A stretch of DNA of 64,000 nucleotides from Syncephalis fuscata (Eukaryota > Zoopagomycota > Zoopagomycetes > Zoopagales > Piptocephalidaceae), in NCBI GenBank assembly GCA_025786725.1, contig JAHLTZ010000043.1, positions 108,966 to 172,965 of the forward strand, in the 5' to 3' direction. Positions within the stretch are counted from its first letter, which is position 1. Every line of letters starts with the position of its first letter. Shown here one piece after another: positions 47,394 to 59,565 of the stretch. The notes beneath the pieces are model-generated. The model was not told where the DNA came from, did not search any database, and saw only the letters and a list, made by a program, of their open reading frames with translations. The position numbers were made by a program, and so were the translations under genes.

Positions 47394-47784
47394 ATGGACT
47401 TTAGCAATCTCAACGATGCGGAACGACGCCACATGGAACAGTTGGTGGAGCGCAAACAGGCAAGTAGCAAGTATGGATCATCGTGGCATGTTATTAAGAA
47501 CGGCTTTTGAACAATTAGATGAAGGACTTTGTACGCATGTACAGCAAGTTGGTCGAACGTTGCTTCGTCGACTGTGTTGATGACTTTACGTCTAAAGCAA
47601 TCAGTTCCAAGGAAGTAAGTGTAAAGACGATGAATGTACTGAAGAAGGAAAGCTAATAGTTATTGTCGTAATTGCTGTTGGCACGTAGAACACATGTCTT
47701 GATAGATGTATAACCAAATTCCTTCGTCTTTCAGAGCGAGTTGGTCAACAATTCTCTGAAGAAACTGCCAAATCAATGCAATAA
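47394..47784 (+). CDS. TIM9: Small TIM chaperone Tim9
   Basis: Three exons (47394-47459, 47519-47614, 47689-47784) give 85 residues. It begins [20 protein letters not shown], as in fungal Tim9, and carries the twin CX3C pairs CFVDC and CLDRC separated by 18 residues, followed by [13 protein letters not shown]. Tim9 forms a hexamer with Tim10 in the intermembrane space that escorts carrier proteins to TIM22; its cysteines are oxidised by Mia40. The first intron starts GCAAGT, not GT. The GC-AG join gives [20 protein letters not shown] with no lost residue, so the non-canonical donor is well supported. Confidence 0.95.
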
Positions 47785-48032
47785 TAATCATTAAATATAT
47801 TTGATTGACTATAACTAGTGATGGACAGCTGTGTGTATTTATTTGAAGTGAATAGCAATAATTATGCTAGTTAGTGGTAGTACCGTTATTGATGATTATT
47901 ATATAAATAGTTTGAAGACATGTTTGAATGATTACGTACAGTGTATTTATTTGTCAAGATAACTAGGTAGTTGATCCTGATAATAACTGAATACCAGCAT
48001 GGTACAGAGGGCTGTAACAACTTTATGTTAAA

Positions 48033-49032
48033 TTAAATAGGTTCTACTCTTGTTTTAAGGGTGGCAATTTGTGAGATATGTTTTAGATATTCAGTTTTTG
48101 GCTGATTTGTACAGTCAGCCATGTTGCGCATAGTTTGGCAGTGATTAATTAAAATTGTTGATGTAAGTAGCCTAGGTGCCAATTAAATGTTAGCTATGGC
48201 AATATGGCGCGTTTGAAACTTACCAATCAGCAATATACGACAAGGTAGAAAGATTCCCACCAACTTCAAATAAAATAAGTGCTGCACAGACAATATTACA
48301 CGATGCGGCCAAACACATTGTTTGTATGCCGTCGCGACTAATGCGGTTCCATGCATTGGAACCAAAAAGCTTATACTGTTTATAGGCTACATGGCAAAAA
48401 ACACCAGATAGAAACATGTTGATTGGCGTAGTAACACCAAACCATAGCCATGGTAGATATGGCGGATAGTGATAAACACAGCCTTTCTTTTCTTCAATAG
48501 TGACTGGGCAAATGGTTAACACCAATATAAGATAACTTATTTGTGGCAGTGTAAAAGATAGGCCAACTAAAAGGACCCAACGTTGTCGCATAAGTATTAG
48601 ATAGGCTTTTTGTAGTAAAATAAAACAATTGCATATAACGGTTGATGTAACGCCGAACCCAGTGATCCAAACTAAAATTCGGCAATTTGCTCCATTTATA
48701 AATAGTGCAGATATAGTCAGTACGCAAAGAATAAGACCAATAACCGACGGTATTAAGCAGCACCATGGAGTCAAGGTGTTTCTACGTGCTATTATCATAC
48801 TCACGGCAATCTTGAAATTGCGCGCGAAAAGAAATAGCATCATAATTACGGCCATAGCTTGAAAGTATAACGCTTGTATTCGTGCACGCATCAGCTTCGC
48901 ATTATCGGGAAATTCCGTCATATACGTATGGATGCTCATTTCGCCCGATGGATGAAGCGGGATGCCCATGGCATAAGTGGCGTTCCTTTTCCATTCTGTT
49001 CCTAATGGGGTAAGATCATCATCGAATAACAT
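48033..49032 (-). CDS. Seven-helix membrane protein, family not recognised
   Basis: Two exons (49032-48224, 48171-48033) give about 315 residues. After a soluble N-terminus (MLFDDDLTPLGTEWKRNATY) there are seven hydrophobic segments, for example ALYFQAMAVIMMLFLFA, WCCLIPSVIGLILCVLTISA, VWITGFGVTSTVICNCFILL, VLLVGLSFTLPQISYLILVL, LPWLWFGVTTPINMFLSG, MCLAASCNIVCAALILFEVG and WLLTSTILINHC. The second exon (acceptor CACCTAG) is needed to complete the last helix and adds a polar tail ending RVEPI. The topology is receptor-like, but no motif ties it to a known fungal GPCR class. Introns and frame are clean. Function unknown. Confidence 0.75.
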
Positions 49033-52000
49033 GGTGTCCGCTAATTAGATGATAGTTCTATATTAGTAAGTTGAGCGAGAAATAAGCGAGTTTTACAATA
49101 AATTAATTTAAATGGTAATATTGACAAAAAAGTACAGTACTGGTAATGAATACAAAATCGTCAGGTACATCAGACTTATCTTTATTGGGGTTGAATAGCC
49201 ACATGCATAACAGTGTAGTGAATTCACATACCTCTGCTACCGTACCTGTTTTTATAAAACTGGTTGATGAAGGCCTTTTGCATGTGCTACTATGCATGAG
49301 TTGTTCATAGCATTAGCATTAAAAATCCTAGACATTGTACTCAATAATAATTGCTAGCAACAAACTCACTACTAGGCTGGCATGTAAATGGACGTATCTA
49401 TTAATATTTACTAAATTGTTAACATCTAGCTTATTTGCTTGCGATGCTATGCTTTAATACACTATATAGCACCTAATAGTTTTTTGTTTTTTAGTGCCAG
49501 CACGTGAGTCCTCATGCACACAATTATTTGGTCGCATGCAGCTTCAAGTTTAACTGATACAGTGCGACATAGCTGTAGCTACTCTTTTGTTGGTCTATTA
49601 GAATAGAAATCAAGTCTCAAAACTTGCATGTTAAATAATCATTACAGAAATGTTAGAAATAAATGTAATATGTCAAAAATTAGTTGTAAGCAATCATTTT
49701 GCATATCATATACCTTAAATGCATAGATTTTATAAAGAACTTACATTCGTAATAGTAATTATAACTAGTATGAGATGTTCAAGCAACCTCACTCTAAATT
49801 TTCCTGCCCAGATTGATTCAACAATAACAAAAATATTTATAATTGTCATAGCATTCCGATTCCACATCGTTCGAAAGTATTTGCAGATTGGATAGTATAA
49901 CGAGTAATAGTTACTAAACTAGTTTTTTCTTCGAAAAGCAGCAGCAGCAATTATAATAGATGTATAAAAATAATTAGTTTGTCAAACTAAAAAGATGTTA
50001 GTATTAAACACTCTACATAAAAAAAACTTATTTATCTTAATAGTGGCAAGTGTTCTACAACAAAATTGTCATTTTAGCAAAGATCAATTACGTCTAATGG
50101 GCAATGAGTATGCTTTTACTGCTTATAATTAATATAATTATTGCCAATAGATCCTTTACTTAACACAACTTTGAATTATATAATATTAGCGTAAAAATTA
50201 ATGCACAATTAAAACCTAGATAATTGTTTGTATGTCTATATTAAACATATGTTATTTGTGTGGCAGTATAACAATATTGAATCACAAAGTAATAGATCTG
50301 ACAAAATATCTTAATTTTGGAGCTGTAATGATATACTAAGATTGATTTGCAGACTAGCAAGGATGCATATGGAATTTGCCATCGTCAAATGCTAATTTCA
50401 CAACTTGTCCTATTGTAGTTTTAGCGCGTGTATCTAGCATAAAACATTTCCATTATTGCCAAATAAATCATTTGTGCATCAATATTGCTGCTGATCGATA
50501 CTATTACATTGTTGCTGCACGCTCAAATCTAATTGCATCTGACTGGACAATCTGATGGGTAGTGACATTACATACCAATCAGTTGTTCACTGATCATATT
50601 CCATACATCATGCATCCAACAACCTGTGCTAATAAAGGGTAAATGGCATTGTGTATTAATCAAATATACACTAACCATATGCTATGCACTGTGCGTTGAA
50701 TAGTCTGCAATAATGGGTCATAATAATATTAAATATTGCCACTTTATACGCTAATTATATGGTATGCATTCTACATATTCATAAACATAGAATAACCAGT
50801 ATTCTAAAACATCGGCACTGGTAATACAACTGGGCTACTAGTACCATATGCTTTAGATATGAATTCGACACCAACCAAGACCATTTGGCAACTGTTGTCT
50901 AGTCCGTTTATACGCCAGGGTTTAGCCAATGGGGCTATTCAACTTTTAATCATGCTGTATGTTGCAAACAAAATTGCATTAATTATATTTATTCGGCTAT
51001 GCAAACTATTAGTAATAAACACATGGTTTCTTTTAATTACATATAACTATACTACTATGTCTATGGCCATGTTTAATTTGCATCCAGTGGCTAGTAAACA
51101 TTAAGCAAAGCAACATACTTTTGCTTTAATTCTATTTTACTTTATTTTCTTGAATATGAGCCATTGTATCATATTATTTGCAGCTTAGCTTTTTTAACTG
51201 ATGATGTGCACCATGTTTTGTTAAATTGCTTATTATTAGGCAGATACGATACTTTTGTAAAAAGCCTTATGGATATACCATTGTCTAGCACACTTTCTCA
51301 AACTCAAGTACACTAATACTATTACTTGCCCATAAGAAGTATCAACAGTATTATAATACAAAAATATTTAGCATAGACAATTTAAGATTGCGAATTGTTT
51401 ATCTTTTGTTTATTATTATTGATGGCTGGAATAGTAACAGCATATCTGGCTATGTTGGGCAGCATTGCACTCTGTTGTTATTTTGTCTTTATAAACAATA
51501 TATTAGCCATTTAGTATGGTATGGGATCAAATGTGTTTATTGATAATTTTTTAGTAAACGTGAGTTACTTTATAGATATTCAAATATAATAACAAAATAT
51601 AGACGCATTATTAATAGATTTGTAAATATCACTAGTCATAGTGTGGTATAATCACCATTGTTATACAGCATAATGATGGCCAACTAATTACCAGGTCTAC
51701 GTATTGCTACATGTTATAAGTTGCGATATAATCATTGCCAAATACTTGATCCAATATAAATTGCATACTTGACTTTGTCCCTTTGTTCTATTTTGCATTA
51801 TATCAAAGATGTAGTCGTAAGCCATGATTCTAGAAGCTTTTATTTTTACATTATGTCCCGTGTCTTTGTTAATATAAAGTAGAATAATTTGCTTATATTT
51901 TATGCTTTTTATGAGTAGTACACTTGTTTACAATGTCGTTTTTTATCAAATGACATTTATCTATACACTCTTCTATTTAAAATAAAGCTTGATTTGCTAT

Positions 52001-52613
52001 TTGCATAAGACAATTATAAATGCAGCATTGTCAAACACTAGCTAAACTAGCTTCAGTTTGTTTTATTTCCCATCAAACATTGGCAATACTGGCAATAGGT
52101 AAATGCATATAGTTTATTTTATTAATGATATAAATGTAGTTTTGTCTGAGTTACTGTTTAATTATTATCATATAATACTACAGATTTGTGGCAAGTTATT
52201 AGTAAACTAAATTGATAATTACTAACAAAGATTGCTTGAAATAGTAATAAATCCATGATGGCAGTAATTGACAACTAGACTATGCATGTGTAGTGTATAT
52301 ATATAAATAAATAGTCGACACATTAGGGACAAATCTAAAAGACGACTGATTAGTATTAGTATTTATTATTCTACTAAACATTTGCTAATACATGATAAAC
52401 CATTGAAGTACAACAATATTTAGCTGTAACCGATATATCAATATTATTATTAGACGACGGCTATTTGTAGTGTGTTACTTAGTGTTAATTTAATAGATAA
52501 AAATGGCTGTATACGTCGTTATAATTTTTTTGCTTCATTAATAGCCGTGCCAAAACAGCATTGTAATGAACGATATACATACAGAAGAAAATAACAACAT
52601 AGCATGCATATAA
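49033..52613. other. Long AT-rich intergenic region
   Basis: About 3.6 kb with no gene I can support, except a weak candidate exon at 50859-51104. No repeats with target duplications, no RNA gene and no transposase remains were seen. Confidence 0.5.
50859..51104 (+). CDS. Weak candidate exon or gene relic
   Basis: An 81-codon open frame whose first 35 codons (MNSTPTKTIWQLLSSPFIRQ and onward) have base composition like genuine genes here, while the remainder is AT-rich and hydrophobic. No partner exon or family was recognised. It may be a relic of a duplicated gene or simply chance. Confidence 0.2.
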   Translation: MNSTPTKTIWQLLSSPFIRQGLANGAIQLLIMLYVANKIALIIFIRLCKLLVINTWFLLITYNYTTMSMAMFNLHPVASKH

Positions 52614-54055
52614 TTAAGCCCAACGACCAATGATGGTCATGGCCATAGCACCGAAGTAGAGCGCAGCAAAGTAGAGCGTCTTAACACGCCAGCTGCGCAA
52701 ATGAAACTTGCGGCAATTGGTAAACTCCTCAGCAATTAAATTGACCAATGCCATGTAAATAAGAACACCGGCCGAGAAAGCATCGAATATACCACGTACA
52801 AGTAGAGCAGAAGGTGAACGTGGACTGTAGGTGGAACGGATACCCATACCGATAGCCATGCCAATAGGTGTAATAAGAGCAAATACAGCCGCTAGTACAT
52901 AGGCCATCTTTCCACCACCGTTACGTTGACCGGTTGTCACTTCAGCAATACGTGAACCAAGTGCCACACCTTCAAAGAACTGATGGAAAACAATGGCTAC
53001 CAAAAGAGTTGCATAGGAAGAGCCAGTAGTAACACCAAGGGTCATACCAATAAGAATGGAGTGCAATGCAATACCCAATTCAAGAATATAAGTAGAAATA
53101 CGTAGTTGGGCATCTCTGTCCAGCAGAGCAACTACATCATGACAAGCATGACCACGACCATCCGGGTGATTGTGTGCGTGTTGGTGACCATGATGATCGT
53201 GGAGTTCGTCGTTGGCGTGTTCGTGTTCATCATGAGCGTGTTCGTGGATGTGCTGTTGTTGAATGTATGCCTCTTGAGCAGCTTGTTGATCAACAATCTG
53301 ATTAGTGCCGGTATTGGCATCACCAATGGTGGCAGATTGTTCAGTGGCGAGGGGTGGAGTGGCTGCAGATGTAGTAGAGCTTGAATGACGATGTCCTCGT
53401 GTAGCTGATTTTGTATCATCGGTTTTGTGTTTATGTGAATGCGAGCGTGATTGAGAACGACGTGCCTGTTCACCGGCCATGAATTCAATGAGTTGCAGCA
53501 ATAGCATAGCAATCATTGTGAAAAGTGGACCCCAAGTACTGAAATTGGTATTGAAACTTGATAGGCACTTGTCGGTAAGTGCCTCAATAGCTTCAGGTAG
53601 CATATGGATGAAACCAGTAGCTAGGATAACACCGGTACCGAAATGTTTGAATACATTGAGTACATGTTCGTGGGCATTAAGTCGCTTGACCCGGCCGGCA
53701 ATAAGGGCACCGAATACACCGATACCACTGGCGACCAAGATAATAAACACGGAAGCAATATGTAACGACTCGTCATAGTGTTCAAGGTCAAGTCGAGCCC
53801 CGCATTCTCCGTCGGCCTCGTGAGCATGATCAGCTTCCTCGGCAGCACTACCATGTCCATGTGCGCCATCTAAAAAAGCAGTAGTTGATAAAATAGCAAT
53901 GTTGCCATAATAGTATACTGATGAGTACAAGTGTATTAAATATATATATAAAGCTACTTACGACGACGAACAAGTTTGTGTATCTCTGCTGCTTGTACAC
54001 TAAGCGCAAAAAGCGCTACAGCTCCAAGTGTCAACAATGAAGTGAAACGGGCCAT
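52614..54055 (-). CDS. ZIP-family zinc/iron transporter
   Basis: Two exons (54055-53962, 53869-52614) give 449 residues. A signal-like N-terminus (MARFTSLLTLGAVALFALS, then VQAAE) and an extracellular His-rich stretch precede eight membrane segments. Between helices 3 and 4 lies a long cytosolic loop rich in His (EHAHDEHEHANDELHDHHGH) that probably senses or buffers metal. Metal-site motifs HSILIGMTLG (helix 4) and HQFFEGVALG (helix 5) are intact. The C-terminus ends MTIIGRWA, as in Zrt1/Zrt2-type carriers. It imports Zn2+ (perhaps Fe2+) across the plasma membrane; regulation by zinc status is typical, but I see no obvious Zap1-like site. The frame is clean. Confidence 0.95.
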
Positions 54056-54926
54056 GACCAATAGTTATTGTAATGGTATTCTTGCTTGTGTTCTTGTTGG
54101 TAAATACAACTATAAGAAAGTTGTTACCAAGTAAAGAAAAGTCGTAATTACTATTACTAATAACAACAACACAACAACAAAAAAGATTTTTAAGCAAAGT
54201 ATGGATTATATCGTTAACACACGTATATGTCTGACTGGTCGAGTATTTATATGTTATACGTGTGGTAGAATTAAAGTGAAAGAAGCACAACTAGCGCCGG
54301 TGGCAATAACGCTTGACGGAGAGTAAAATAAAACGCCATTTTTCGATGTGTAACCTTACAGGTACTCATTATTTTAGAAAATAGTTGGTTTCTTTTCAGT
54401 TTAAAATGCCTGCAATTTGTGGCATTCAATCTTAATATCGGTGTTACTTTGTTTGATAGCATCAATGGTTCTATAGTTTACAGTGATTATTAGACAGTAA
54501 ACCAAGTTGCCATGACAATTAGACTTGTTGATTACTACTGTTCCATGTCAATTATTGCGGTATTAGTTACCTGTAGGGTACTCATTGTGTACTAGATTTA
54601 ATAAGTACCTTACGAGTGATTCAGGTGGTCAAGGTTTTACAATATCTGTCCCAAGAAAGATCAGCCAATAGGGTACTAACCAGTGACCTGCAGGGTACTT
54701 GATGAAATGACTTATTTACCAAAAAAGCTACTGTAAATGGACTAGTCTGCATGTTATACACATGATAATAGGACTAGATTAGATGACTCATGTCAATATT
54801 ACTTTAGAACAGCCACTAGGGTAGATATCAAATACACATGCTGTTTCTTATTGCATGAACTGGTGAAACCAACCAAGGATCTTAGATATTGACACAAGTT
54901 GTATGGTAATACAGTAATATTTATTC
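54056..54926. other. Intergenic region, ZIP promoter and cullin 3' flank
   Basis: About 870 bases. A short near-repeat, TAGGGTACT, occurs at about 54576, 54669 and (CAGGGTACT) 54692. No gene seen. Confidence 0.45.
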
Positions 54927-57900
54927 TTATGCCAAGTACTTGTAGGCATTGTGTTGATCCGGATCGCGTTCTAAATATTCACGTTCGATCAATGACTCAA
55001 TTCGTTTCTTTAGATCCGGCGGCTATAGTTATATTTATTAGTATAATTGATGGTAAAAAGAACGTGCAGCATTTGTATACTTTACCTGTATTTGGAACTT
55101 AATCTGTTCATAGAGCTCAGTACTCAATTCTACATGGGACAGCTGCTTGCGAGATTTCATGATACGCACAATGGCTGCATCAACCTATAATGAGCCATGT
55201 TAGATGGCACGCAAATAGATACAAGTCAGCTAGTTACTTGAAACTGACGATCTTGAAACACTTGCTCCCTTGTCTCTTCGTTCTCCTTGGCCTATGGTAC
55301 AGATATTATTCAAAAAAACTATCTTTAAATAAAATTTTAAAAACTTACCGTTTCTTTCATTTGAACTGAATTGATTTTAATACGAATTCGGGGCGCCTCG
55401 AATTTTGTATTAAATTTAAACCGGTCATTGTCCTTGTCTATAGCCATACCCTATATCATGATTTGTTTGTTGACTGACCTTGTATTACTTAACAAGCCAT
55501 AATTACCTTGACTGATTTTAAAAGAACGCGTGCTTTACCACAGGATAGTGATATCAGTGTGCGTTGCAATTCATCAGGTGCTATTTGTACAATTTATTAG
55601 CATTTTGTTATCGTTTTTTAATTGTGTAACTTACCAATACCTGTCTTTTTAAGAATATCCTGATATGACAGCGATCCACTAGCAGTAGCATCATTAAATA
55701 ACAGCAACACGATAGCCTGTAATAAAGATACATCCAACTCTTTAGCTCCCTATATATTTATAATGTATTAGCTATTAGGTAATGTACTTCAACCTGGCTA
55801 TACTTATTACCTTGGGAAAATATGCTTTTAGCCGACAATGACCCAACGAGTGTTGCCAGGTTAATATACGATTCTTGTGCTGGCTATTGTAAAATTGCTT
55901 AAATGCATCCTGATATTCGGCCATCTACATAAATATAAATCAGTATAAATCAATATAAATCTATATTATATCTATATGTCCAGTAATATTAATTACCTTG
56001 GGTGGTAGAATAATCTCCATTGGATGATAAGTAGGCCAAATGCCGTGTGTCAATACATTGACTTTCAAATCAACATCCTCTGACTTGATGTACCATTTAG
56101 ACTACAATACACTCAATAAGCATAATCTTCATTAGAGTGTAAAATAAACCACTTACTCCATGGAACATAGCGGATAGATCACGTGATATATCCATATCTT
56201 TAAACATGCCCTCTAATTTACTTGTAAATGCTGGACCACATTCTATTGATCACATGGATGATTAATATACTCTATATTATACACTATGCATTTCAATAAT
56301 TACCTGCTCTCAATTTGGCTAGCATCAATTTCTCCATATCCGATGATGCACTTCTATTAAGCAGTAACCGTTTGGCAAAATCACGTTTATAAAATGCTTC
56401 AAATACATCTTTGCCTATTATTAATCTTATTGTTAGTGTCATATCGCTAACAATCGGTTATAGATGAAATTACCTCCAATGAATCTAAATAATACTAAAA
56501 TGCGGTCCAGTATTGCTTCTAATTCCTCGTCACTGGCCGTCTACTCATACATCTATCGTTAACAAATGCAATCTACTTTAAAGCTACTATTACTTGCCTT
56601 GTTACCGGATTTCATCAACATATTTACATATTGAGCTAATATAATATATATATATATTAGTACAGTCCATATCCATATTATTATCTTGCTTACCGATCAT
56701 TTCAGCCGGTTTATTTACTCTGGTGTTAATGAATCCTTCAAAGCTCTCGACAATAGTATGTCCAAATGCTTGTGCATGTTCAAATGCATTCGTATGAATA
56801 TCGTCAATATGCTGTTTAATGCTCAATAGATCCTCGACCATGTGGCTATCCTGTTCCGGATCTGATACAATAGCCATGCCCTTTGACTATATATAACAAT
56901 TGATGTACATTACATTAATCAATATAAATAGATATTGTTAACAAATGAATCAATGCACACCTTAATGTAGCTGGCCAACGCATTACGTAATAAATCAAGT
57001 TGGCCAACTCGTTTACACAGCAAATACAGTCGTCGTAAATCGTTCATACGCTTTTCGTTAACGAGACCAGAAAATCCTATTATTTTAATATAATATAGCT
57101 TAGAATCATTTCCAACTTGTACTTTATTACTCTACCTTTATTAAGTAAACCTTGTATATTGCGTCGAATAAGACATTCTTCAACAGCTTGAATCAATTTT
57201 TGACCAGTCTTTCTTTCATCTAAATACATCGTTGAACGTTCCTGCTCCTCTTGTAATCGCTGTTCGCAATGTATTATAAATTCATGGGCATTCCAGCCAT
57301 CTGACTGCAATAGTCTATCTCCTTCCGTTCTGTAGAATACATCTGAGGCATGTAGAAATGGTGCCTCAAAGTGGCTTGTATAGAACGACAAATCACGATA
57401 CATATCAACAAGTGTCTTTACCAATAGTCGATTAATCGTCTCGCCTTGTCTATTTAAATGTTGGCATGTGGGTTAATAAGTAACGGTTAAATATCTATCG
57501 TATAGTTATATTACCGTTCTTGTTCAATTAGTTTCAATAGACCGGTAAGTACAATTGGTCCAATGAAGGTTTGATTTAGTATAAGATTACGGAATAGATT
57601 TAGATGCATATCCCTTGAACATCGAGTTAGTTATAGTTGTAACATTTCCATCTTTACCTACCAAATAGACTCGATAGATGTTGTTTGCAGTACAAATGTC
57701 CGATCTAGATACAGAAATATACTACGAATCATAATCTAGTTTATAATAAATATGGCAATGAGTACAAGCGTAACTTGAAACCTTTCAATGGATAGTTTAA
57801 TATTATTTTACTTACTACTTGATGACAATAGTTAGTCCACTCTTGATAAATTAGATCAAGAAATTCTTCATGGCCACCCGTGTATCTAGTATATTATTAT

Positions 57901-58726
57901 AAATATTATTATAATTACTATAATTATAACTAATATGCCACAATAACTTACGATTTCAACTGATTAGCAATAGATATTACATGTTGTTTGCTTTCTTCCT
58001 GTAGTCGATTGTATAGATTACCCGCCAATTTATGATAACACATATTCTCGCAAGTCTATTATTCAAAACATCAATATACTATATTGTATATAACTAGTAT
58101 TTGTTAGATCGCTTACACGGTATAATTCCTCCAAGCTATCAGTAACCTTTGTTCGTCGATAAATAGCAATAATAGCTGATTGTAATTTGCACCAAGAATC
58201 ATTCTCAAAGTTTTCTGGCAATTGAGGTTTAACTAGAATAGCAAATATAATAATTAATATAATTTGTCATTTATACAGTAATTTAAGTAAATATTTTTAA
58301 ATGCTTACCTTTAAAATTCTTAATCAATAATTTCTTTGGCTGATTGCGTTGCATCATTGATACTGAATTGCCACTAACACCACCACTACGACTATTGGAT
58401 GTCAGTCGGCTAGAAGGGGTAGCGACACCGGCAAATCTACTTGTTTCATCGCCTTTACTTGAAGGATAGCCAAGGGCGCTGCTACTGCCACTACTGCTGC
58501 CACTACTATGTTCGGGCCGAGGCTGGAGTTGAGATGACATTGTATAAGGGCGTTGTAATTGAACACTGCTACTGCTACTGCCACTACTGCCCAATTGACT
58601 ATATAGATTCTCGTTACTATTGTATTCAGTCTGGTCGCGACTATGGTTGTTGGCAGTAGAAGGAACAAAGGCTTTACTAGCTTCTGAACAATCGGTTGAT
58701 TTAGGTCGAGGACGCTTTCCAAGCAT
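54927..58726 (-). CDS. CUL4: Cullin-4, scaffold of CRL4 ubiquitin ligases
   Basis: Many exons, about 850 residues. A Ser-rich, Gln/Asn-containing N-terminus ([12 protein letters not shown] onward) precedes [10 protein letters not shown] and [15 protein letters not shown], as in Cul4, where the DDB1-binding helix lies. Cullin repeats follow ([20 protein letters not shown]), then the cullin homology domain ([52 protein letters not shown]), which binds Rbx1, and a winged-helix B domain with the neddylation motif [10 protein letters not shown]. It ends [13 protein letters not shown], the usual cullin terminus. It builds CRL4 complexes for replication licensing, DNA repair and heterochromatin control. 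No frame problems were noticed, but not every exon join was checked. Confidence 0.93.
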
Positions 58727-59565
58727 ACCGAGTGTAGATATTCAGCCTAGTTTGGTTATTTTCATAAACACACCAGCCGATTAAGAATCTACTTACTACA
58801 CGTAAAAATAGCGATTTCTGGTTGATCTGTTACCTTTTTGTTGTTATTAAAAAGAAGTAGAAACAATAGAATTGAAAGAACCGCCGTGACTATGAGATAG
58901 TTGATGGACGAATAATATTGCGTAGTAAGACAATCAGCATCGTAGACTTGACTCGATGTGGATTAAGCGTTTGACTGGATACTATTTTGTTTGTTATCTA
59001 TCTCATGTCCTTTAGTGTGTTAAGATATGCCATAGGTGCATTATATTATTATTATTAAAGTTTATGCTTAATATGGTTTAGTTATTTGTGCAATTAGTAT
59101 GACACTTTATTCTTGTATCTCTTTAGTATAAGAGACACTAATTGTGATATTGAGAAAGTAGTGTTGCAGCTACAGCTTTATATACATTGATAATATAAAT
59201 GTTTACGCTATCGACATCTATTTATTATAATTAGTAAGCAATATAAGATTGTTTTATGAGTGTCATATAAACGGAGTATTAGATACAAGACTGAAACGAT
59301 GAGTCAGAACGTAAGAAAAATAATACGTAATAGCAAAAATGTGCAATGTTGTGCTATAGATAATATTGGAATTGATTGATGTTATGTCTCGTATATTTCT
59401 TGCTTTATTCGTACTGATTCCACGTTTATTAACAACAACAACAGTAGCGGCAGTAGTAGTGGTAACAGCAGTACTAATATTATTAGCGAGCAGCAGTAGC
59501 GCCATAGCCGCAGCAACAGCAACAGCAATAACAGCATTAACGTTTACAATAAAACGTTAAACACA
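58727..59565. promoter_or_regulatory. Divergent promoter region, CUL4 / NAD kinase
   Basis: About 840 bases between divergent start codons. A (CAGCAA/CAG)-like low-complexity stretch at 59440-59540 lies in the NAD kinase leader; overlapping open frames there are compositional artefacts. Confidence 0.4.
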
